Positions 59,279 to 64,000 of a stretch of DNA of 64,000 nt are shown one piece after another. The DNA is from Planctomycetota bacterium (GTDB lineage Bacteria; Planctomycetota; JAJSAM01; JAJVHW01). Below the pieces are notes generated by a model that saw only the letters and a program-made list of their open reading frames with translations, was not told the origin of the DNA and ran no database searches. Both the position numbers and the translations under genes were made by a program. How positions within the stretch are numbered: the stretch's first letter is position 1; each line of letters begins with the position of its first letter. The DNA is taken from the NCBI GenBank assembly GCA_024280885.1, contig JAJRPF010000027.1, positions 62,001 to 126,000 on the forward strand, read 5' to 3'.

Positions 59279-60409
59279 ATGGCCGCGCCGCGTATTGCCT
59301 ACTGCACGAACGTCTCCCCGGCCCCGTCGGTCGAGGCTCTGGAGGCTGGCCTGAGTGGTATCTGGACGGACGTCCGCCAGCGCACCGGGCTCGAACGACT
59401 CGGCCTCGGGCTCTGGTTTCCGCGCGACGTCGCCGCGGAGCTCGCCGCAGATGACGCGGCGCTGGACCGCCTTCGCTCGTCCCTCGATGCGGCCAGGCTC
59501 GATGCCCTCACGTACAACGCCTTCCCGGCAGACGATTTTCACGCTCCCGTCGTCAAGCAGGATGTGTACGCACCGAACTGGCTGACCGCTGAACGACGCG
59601 CGTACACGCTCCACATGGCACGAATCGCCGCCGCACTCGCGAAACCGGGCGACGTCATCCCGATCTCGACCCTACCCCTCGGGTTCCCGAAGTGGGACGA
59701 GCGCCGACGACGCATCGCGGCCGACCAACTCGCCGAGGTCGCCATGAACCTCGCCGTCCTGGAGAAAGTCACCGGGGTCAGCGTGAGACTGGCGATCGAG
59801 CCCGAGCCCGCCTGCGTGATCGAGACCACCGACGAGATGGTTGCCTTCTGGAACGAGATCCTGCTCCCGATGGCGGCCGTGCGCGTCGAGCACGTCCAGA
59901 AGCACCTGGGCGTCTGCCTCGATCTCTGCCACGCCGCCGTCGAGCACGAAGATCCGATCGAGGCCCTCGCGCGCTACGCCGACGCCGACATACCCGTCCA
60001 CAAGGTCCAGGTCTCCGCCGCCGTCGAGGTCCCGCGCCCCGACGATCCCGAGCAGCGCCGCCGCCTCTCGGCCTTCGCCGAAGAGCGCTGGCTCCACCAG
60101 GTCGGGGCGCCCGACCACCCCACCGCCCTCGATCTCCCGAACGCGCTCGCGGACGAGGCGCTCGCCGCAGCCGCCCCCTGGCGCGTCCACTTCCACATGC
60201 CGCTCCACGAGTCCGAGGTCGGCGGCCTGCCGACAACGCGCCCGATCGTGCAACGCTTCCTGCACCACGTCGCAACGCTCGACGCCCCGCCGCTCCTCGA
60301 ACTCGAGACCTACACCTGGTCCGTGGTCCCCAACGCCCCCCTCGACCTCCCCGCCAACCTGGCAGCAGAGATAGCCTGGGTCCGCCAGCAGATCGAGCCC
60401 GCCAAGTAG
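59279..60409 (+). CDS. eboE: EboE-like TIM-barrel protein
   Basis: A 376-residue protein of the AP-endonuclease family 2/sugar isomerase fold. It begins MAAPRIAYCTNVSPAPSVEAL, typical of EboE (YCTN-x-P), with LTYNAFPADDFHAPVVKQDVY, LAIEPEPACVIETTDEMVAF (metal Glu), GVCLDLCHAAVEHEDPIEAL, and HFHMPLHESEVGG. EboE belongs to the ebo cluster, thought to serve the transport of metabolites to the periplasm in cyanobacteria and others. The other ebo genes are not nearby, so the present function is open. Divergent from nuo. Confidence 0.85.
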   Translation: MAAPRIAYCTNVSPAPSVEALEAGLSGIWTDVRQRTGLERLGLGLWFPRDVAAELAADDAALDRLRSSLDAARLDALTYNAFPADDFHAPVVKQDVYAPNWLTAERRAYTLHMARIAAALAKPGDVIPISTLPLGFPKWDERRRRIAADQLAEVAMNLAVLEKVTGVSVRLAIEPEPACVIETTDEMVAFWNEILLPMAAVRVEHVQKHLGVCLDLCHAAVEHEDPIEALARYADADIPVHKVQVSAAVEVPRPDDPEQRRRLSAFAEERWLHQVGAPDHPTALDLPNALADEALAAAAPWRVHFHMPLHESEVGGLPTTRPIVQRFLHHVATLDAPPLLELETYTWSVVPNAPLDLPANLAAEIAWVRQQIEPAK

Positions 60410-60757
60410 ACGTTCGCCCGGAGCCCGACGACGACGCCATCGCACAAGGTGTGACAAGGGGACTCCGCTTCGCTCAGGTTGCACTCGCGAGGCGCAGAGG
60501 ATGGTGCCCGGTGATCGCGGGCATACCTGGCTCGGCGGCGATGACGCCCTCGGCCCGCTGCACACCGGGCACCGAGCAGCCGCTTCGGGACTCCGACGGA
60601 ATTCACGAGAACGCGCTCCGTGCGTGGTCTGTGGCGGGGCGACGAGTGTCTCCTCGGAACCGGTTCCATCCGCCCCGGATCGAGCACGATCCACCGGGCG
60701 GCCTACTACTACCTCAAGAAGATGCAACCTGAGCGAAGCGCGGATCCCTCGCCCGAG
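60410..60757. other. Intergenic region with an 18-bp inverted repeat
   Basis: No gene supported. CGCTTCGCTCAGGTTGCA (60466-60483) recurs in inverse at 60725-60742 as TGCAACCTGAGCGAAGCG, about 240 bp apart, framing most of the gap. Both flanking genes end here, so the arms may be parts of two terminators or the ends of a small element. Confidence 0.6.
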
Positions 60758-62647
60758 CTATTCTTGTCTGAGCGATTGTCCCACTTCGCTCACGATGAGG
60801 TCTCTTGCGGAGACGGCTACAGCGGAGAGACGGGCTATGCGCTCGCCGCGCTTGACCACATCAGTCTCTGCGGGCTCGCCGCTCGTCGATCCGACGTACG
60901 CGAAGAAGCGATACGTCTCGCCAAGTGCGAGTCCCTCGAAGTGGTACGTGCCAGCCGCCGTGGTCACAGCACGCGGACGAACCGACGCGACGGGTCCTTC
61001 CAACGTGTCCGAGATCGGGCTCCGTGCGGGCAGGACCGAGACGAGCGCGCCCTCGACCGGCTGGCCGGCTTCATCGACGACTCGCCCCGACACACCGCAA
61101 CGACCGGGGAGTTTGATCGTCATGCCGACCACATCGCTGCCGTCTCCAGAAGCCTGAAAATGAGCGGTTGCTTCTCCGAACGCGCTGTGCTTCGCCACGA
61201 CGCACATCGGAGTGAACCGCTGCACACCGACCAAGATGAACGTGCCGTCTGCGCCACTGATCGCCTGGCCGCGCGCCCAGTCGGGAACCGCGACACCGCT
61301 GGCTCCTGGCGAGACGATCGCGCCGACCACCGGCTCGTCATTCGACCCCACCACTCGACCTCTGATCGAGAAACGCCGCTCGATCACCAACTCCGGCTCC
61401 GTCCCCGATCCACGGAGTACGACGTTCCTCGGTCGGGGCGCGACACACACGTCCGGCTCGGAAGGCGCCAGGTTGACCGTCGCCTTCCGCCCGAAGAGAC
61501 CGCGCACGACGAACTCACCATTCACGTCCGTTTCGGCACGCCGGGCGCGGGCGCCCTCGGCGCTCCGTCCAAGCCCGACGACCACCCGTCGGTTCGCGAC
61601 ACGAACGCCCACGCCCGCTACGACGCGGCCACGCAAGGCCCACGGCTCCGGGACGCGGATCTCCGCATCGCCGTCATCCACGCGAATCGACGCATGAGCG
61701 CCGCCGAATTCGCCGATATCGACGACCACGTCAACCGTCGCGCCAGGTTCGAAGCCGTCTATCGCGAATTCGCCCGAGTCGTTCGTGACGCCTCTCAATG
61801 ACCCGCCCAAGACCTCTGGCGCGCCCTGCACGACGACGAGCGCGCCCTCGATCGGCGTTCCGTCACTGTCCCGAACCACCCGCCCACGCAGTGCGCGCGA
61901 CGGAGCCATGACGATGTCGGACGGCAGTTCGCCACACCTGACCCTCCACACCGCGCGCTGGGCGAAGCCGGCGGCCCGTGCCACGAGGCCGGACTGGACC
62001 GGGAGCGCGCCGAGCACCCGAAAACGCCCGTCTGAGTCGGTGTCACAGTCGCCGAGTGTCTCCAGCCCGTGACGCCCCCAGTTCACCGCGAACACAGTTG
62101 CCCCAGGGATTGCGACGCCACTCTCGTCCACGACGCGACCGCGAATTTCACGCGGAGCATGGAGCCGAAGTTCCACGAACGCGTCCTCGGCGAGCCTGAG
62201 AGCGCCGGGCGTGGACACTCCGCCAAGCGCCAGCGGGACGTCGGTGACAACAACATCTCCGCGTCGCCACAGGCTCTCGAACTGTCCATCCTCGCCGGTC
62301 ACCGACGTCTGCACGGTTCCCGTATCTCCGCCTGCGTCGCTCGTTCGGACCCGGACCTCGACCTGCACGCCAGTCGCAGGGCTCCCAGAGACATCGATCA
62401 CAACGCCTCGTAGGTACGCGCCTTGTCGGGCCGGCTGTGGCGCTGCGATGCTCGCGGAAGCGGCATCCGATCCGACATCGCTCACGCGCTTCCGAGCGGT
62501 AGTCGCCGACTCGCCGACGGACTCGGGGGCGCCCGCCGAGACCTCGGAATCGCGAACCTCCTCGCTCCGGTGCCGCGCGAGGAACAGACCACCGATGGCA
62601 CAGACTGTCACGGCGACCGCGAGACCGCGCCTTCGGTTTCGCGTCAT
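60758..62647 (-). CDS. Membrane-anchored protein with repeated carboxypeptidase-regulatory-like domains
   Basis: A 629-residue protein; ATG 62647 has GGAGG 6-7 nt upstream, and the longer frame to 62917 is not used. N-terminal anchor GLAVAVTVCAIGGLFLARH. Then about six beta modules: AYLRGVVIDVSGSPATGVQV, EIRGRVVDESGVAIPGATVF, ALRGRVVRDSDGTPIEGALV, WALRGRVVAGVGVRVANRRV, SIRGRVVGSNDEPVVGAIVS, and GVSGRVVDEAGQPVEGALVS. The same architecture occurs at 27163-29559, which makes the two paralogues in one genomic neighbourhood. Such proteins often act as surface stalks. No catalytic domain. Confidence 0.86.
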   Translation of the reverse strand: MTRNRRRGLAVAVTVCAIGGLFLARHRSEEVRDSEVSAGAPESVGESATTARKRVSDVGSDAASASIAAPQPARQGAYLRGVVIDVSGSPATGVQVEVRVRTSDAGGDTGTVQTSVTGEDGQFESLWRRGDVVVTDVPLALGGVSTPGALRLAEDAFVELRLHAPREIRGRVVDESGVAIPGATVFAVNWGRHGLETLGDCDTDSDGRFRVLGALPVQSGLVARAAGFAQRAVWRVRCGELPSDIVMAPSRALRGRVVRDSDGTPIEGALVVVQGAPEVLGGSLRGVTNDSGEFAIDGFEPGATVDVVVDIGEFGGAHASIRVDDGDAEIRVPEPWALRGRVVAGVGVRVANRRVVVGLGRSAEGARARRAETDVNGEFVVRGLFGRKATVNLAPSEPDVCVAPRPRNVVLRGSGTEPELVIERRFSIRGRVVGSNDEPVVGAIVSPGASGVAVPDWARGQAISGADGTFILVGVQRFTPMCVVAKHSAFGEATAHFQASGDGSDVVGMTIKLPGRCGVSGRVVDEAGQPVEGALVSVLPARSPISDTLEGPVASVRPRAVTTAAGTYHFEGLALGETYRFFAYVGSTSGEPAETDVVKRGERIARLSAVAVSARDLIVSEVGQSLRQE

Positions 62648-62983
62648 CGATTTCCTCCCCCAACGAGCGCCGCAGTCATCCCGTAACCTCGGCACTTTGT
62701 GTCCGGCGGCCACACGAGTCCCCGACCGCATCAATCCCCGGAGGCACCGTCGTTTCCCACTCGCCGCGAGACGGCCCGAGGGGGTGAGAAAAACGAGCCC
62801 GGCACAGCATTCCCACAGCATCCCCACGGTACAGCATTCCCACGCGGTCGCCCGTGGGAAGCGGCGGCTGAGAACCGACTCGTGGGGGATCCGACGAGGC
62901 GCTCGGGACCGAGACATTCAATAAGCCATGGAGACTTTGCAGAGGAGCCGAACGGGGGGTCGCCGTGCTTCTTGGACGGTCCC
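62648..62983. other. Intergenic region with 13-bp direct repeats
   Basis: No gene supported. Three copies of ACAGCATTCCCAC (one with a C for T) lie at 62804-62843, partly in tandem, upstream of the minus-strand gene starting at 62647. They could be regulator sites or an outcome of slippage. Confidence 0.55.
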
Positions 62984-64000
62984 CTAACGGGCGCGACTCG
63001 CGACCTCGCTCATCCACCGACGGAGACGTGCGTCGAGTTGTTCGAGGGAGAGCCCCAGGCGGTTTGCGCACCAGGCATCCGGGGCCGTTGCGGCACCAAC
63101 GTCGCTGAGAATCGCGTGGGCGTCGTCAGGGCGTCCCTCAAGGAGAAAGCGAGTGAGGAGGTACGAGGCGAGCACGTCTTCCGCAGTCATGCTGTTGACG
63201 TCTCGGCCGAGGACGATGCGGAGGTCGGGCCAATCATCGGTAGACGCGAGTTCCAGACCGAGTTCGAACCAGTTGTGTTTGGGGTCGAGCATCCGTGCGA
63301 AGCGTTCGCCGCGGGCACCGCTCTGGTTGGTGTAACCGTCGCGCCTGACGTACCAGGAGAGGTGGCTGCCGAGCATGGTCTCGGAGAGCCACTGCCCCAT
63401 TCCCTCGTACGCCCACCCGCGCTTCGCATTGACGTCGAGAGTCTGGCGAAGATGCATCTGCAGCGCCTGGCGCAGACACCACTCGATCGCGCGCGGTTCG
63501 TCGCTGGCCCAGATGAAGATCACGTCGCCGCTGGGGGTCCAGACGCTGGCGAGAGTGCGGGCCCACGCGAGGTACGCTTCGTCGACGCTCGGATGCTTGG
63601 CGAAGACCTCGAGACCATCCTCCTTCGAACCGAAGAGAAACACACGAACGCGCATCGGGGGGAACGGCGGAGAACCGAGCGCGCGCGCGAACGCTCCGTG
63701 GGCTGCGGCGAACACACGTGCGGCTTCGACGGAAGAGGCGGCCCCGCGCATGGCGAGCACACGAACCGCGTCATTTTCGGATCCGTCGGCGAACTTCTTC
63801 ACGAACGGGGCGTCATCGTCGTCTGGCTCGATATCATTCGGCTGCGATTGATCCGCGAGGATCTGCAGCATGTCAGCCCGTAGTACCTTGCCTTCCTTCA
63901 AGGCGGTTGCGGTTTCGCGGAGGACCCAGTGCTTGCCGAGGCGCACCTCGCCGTTCCACGCGCGGACCTCTTCGTCATTCGGGAGGATCACGGCGAGCTC
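62984..64000 (-). CDS. Hypothetical protein, N-terminus beyond right edge
   Basis: The frame is open to base 64000, so the true start lies outside; a GTG at 63991 is possible but would not be a typical start. 338 visible residues: ELAVILPNDEEVRAWNGEVR, then a helical region (EAARVFAAAHGAFARALG), RVFLFGSKEDGLEVFAKHPS, and a region (EWCLRQALQMHLRQ...RGWAYEGMGQWLSETMLGSH) placed where metallopeptidase-like DUF1570 proteins have HExxH and a Glu helix. Here the first His is missing, so it is likely inactive or of another function. Ends RWMSEVASRAR. Not recognised beyond this. Confidence 0.72.
   Translation of the reverse strand, partial: ELAVILPNDEEVRAWNGEVRLGKHWVLRETATALKEGKVLRADMLQILADQSQPNDIEPDDDDAPFVKKFADGSENDAVRVLAMRGAASSVEAARVFAAAHGAFARALGSPPFPPMRVRVFLFGSKEDGLEVFAKHPSVDEAYLAWARTLASVWTPSGDVIFIWASDEPRAIEWCLRQALQMHLRQTLDVNAKRGWAYEGMGQWLSETMLGSHLSWYVRRDGYTNQSGARGERFARMLDPKHNWFELGLELASTDDWPDLRIVLGRDVNSMTAEDVLASYLLTRFLLEGRPDDAHAILSDVGAATAPDAWCANRLGLSLEQLDARLRRWMSEVASRAR

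Noticed and set aside
1..64000. TGA reassigned to tryptophan or glycine
   Set aside because: Many genes end properly at TGA (epmA, nuoK/J and nuoN overlaps, ars genes), so TGA is a stop except at a few sites with hairpins.
1..64000. tRNA, rRNA, transposase or integrase genes
   Set aside because: I looked for T-loop patterns, rRNA-like conserved stretches and DDE/tyrosine recombinase motifs and saw none that I could support.

Overview
The window comes from a high-GC, Gram-negative-type bacterium. There is no rRNA or tRNA for placement. The mix of very large kinase/WD40 fusion proteins, secreted LamG/IPT proteins, membrane-anchored proteins with repeated carboxypeptidase-regulatory-like (CNA-B-type) domains, a PEP-CTERM remnant, HEAT-repeat lipoproteins and an 11-gene nuo operon fits an uncultured planctomycete-like lineage best. 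That placement is inferred from gene content, not demonstrated.

Layout. 1-2465: two co-oriented ATP-grasp ligases (the first runs off the left edge). 2907-8606: ychF, two secreted proteins of unknown role, and a c-type-cytochrome-like gene whose frame carries two internal TGA codons, each followed by a bacterial-SECIS-like hairpin. 8614-11463: the EF-P module (epmB, divergent efp-epmA). 11521-18171: secreted or anchored hypothetical proteins, a TPR gene with an internal TGA and a PEP-CTERM fragment. 18223-20130: an arsR-acr3-arsC operon with a likely operator. 20150-30300: an accessory stretch with a beta-helix protein, a beta-carbonic-anhydrase-like protein, a Ser/Thr kinase with 17 exact 41-residue WD40 repeats flanked by direct repeats that carry remnants of an AhpD-like gene, a CNA-B-type repeat protein, large perfect palindromes, and an intact AhpD-like gene with a CxxU motif read through TGA. 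30319-32848: glycosyltransferase, ChbG/YdjC-type deacetylase and an A-type Fe-S carrier. 33623-46484: one long, tightly overlapped operon joining a lipid- or amine-like biosynthetic set (AtaL-like protein, thioester-reductase-like SDR, class III aminotransferase, MMPL exporter, AMP-forming ligase split by TAA, alpha/beta hydrolase) to an electron-transfer set (pentaheme lipoprotein, cytochrome b, 22-heme cytochrome). 46741-59086: nuoABCDHIJKLMN plus a coupled helical protein; nuoEFG are absent. 59279-64000: eboE, another CNA-B-type repeat protein and a partial gene.

The main result is context-dependent TGA recoding. TGA is used as an ordinary stop throughout the window (epmA and many ATGA junctions), yet at least three TGA codons in two genes sit where the frame continues into family-typical sequence and where cysteine would be expected, with a G-headed hairpin loop about 18-22 nt downstream. 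I read these as selenocysteine codons. The selA/B/C/D machinery is not in the window. A fourth TGA (TPR gene) and a TAA (ligase gene) look more like nonsense changes.

The second item of interest is the 33.6-46.5 kb operon, which I do not recognise as a described system. Its gene set suggests that a fatty acyl-like substrate is activated, reduced and aminated, exported by an RND/MMPL protein, and linked to a quinol-to-multiheme electron path at the cell surface.
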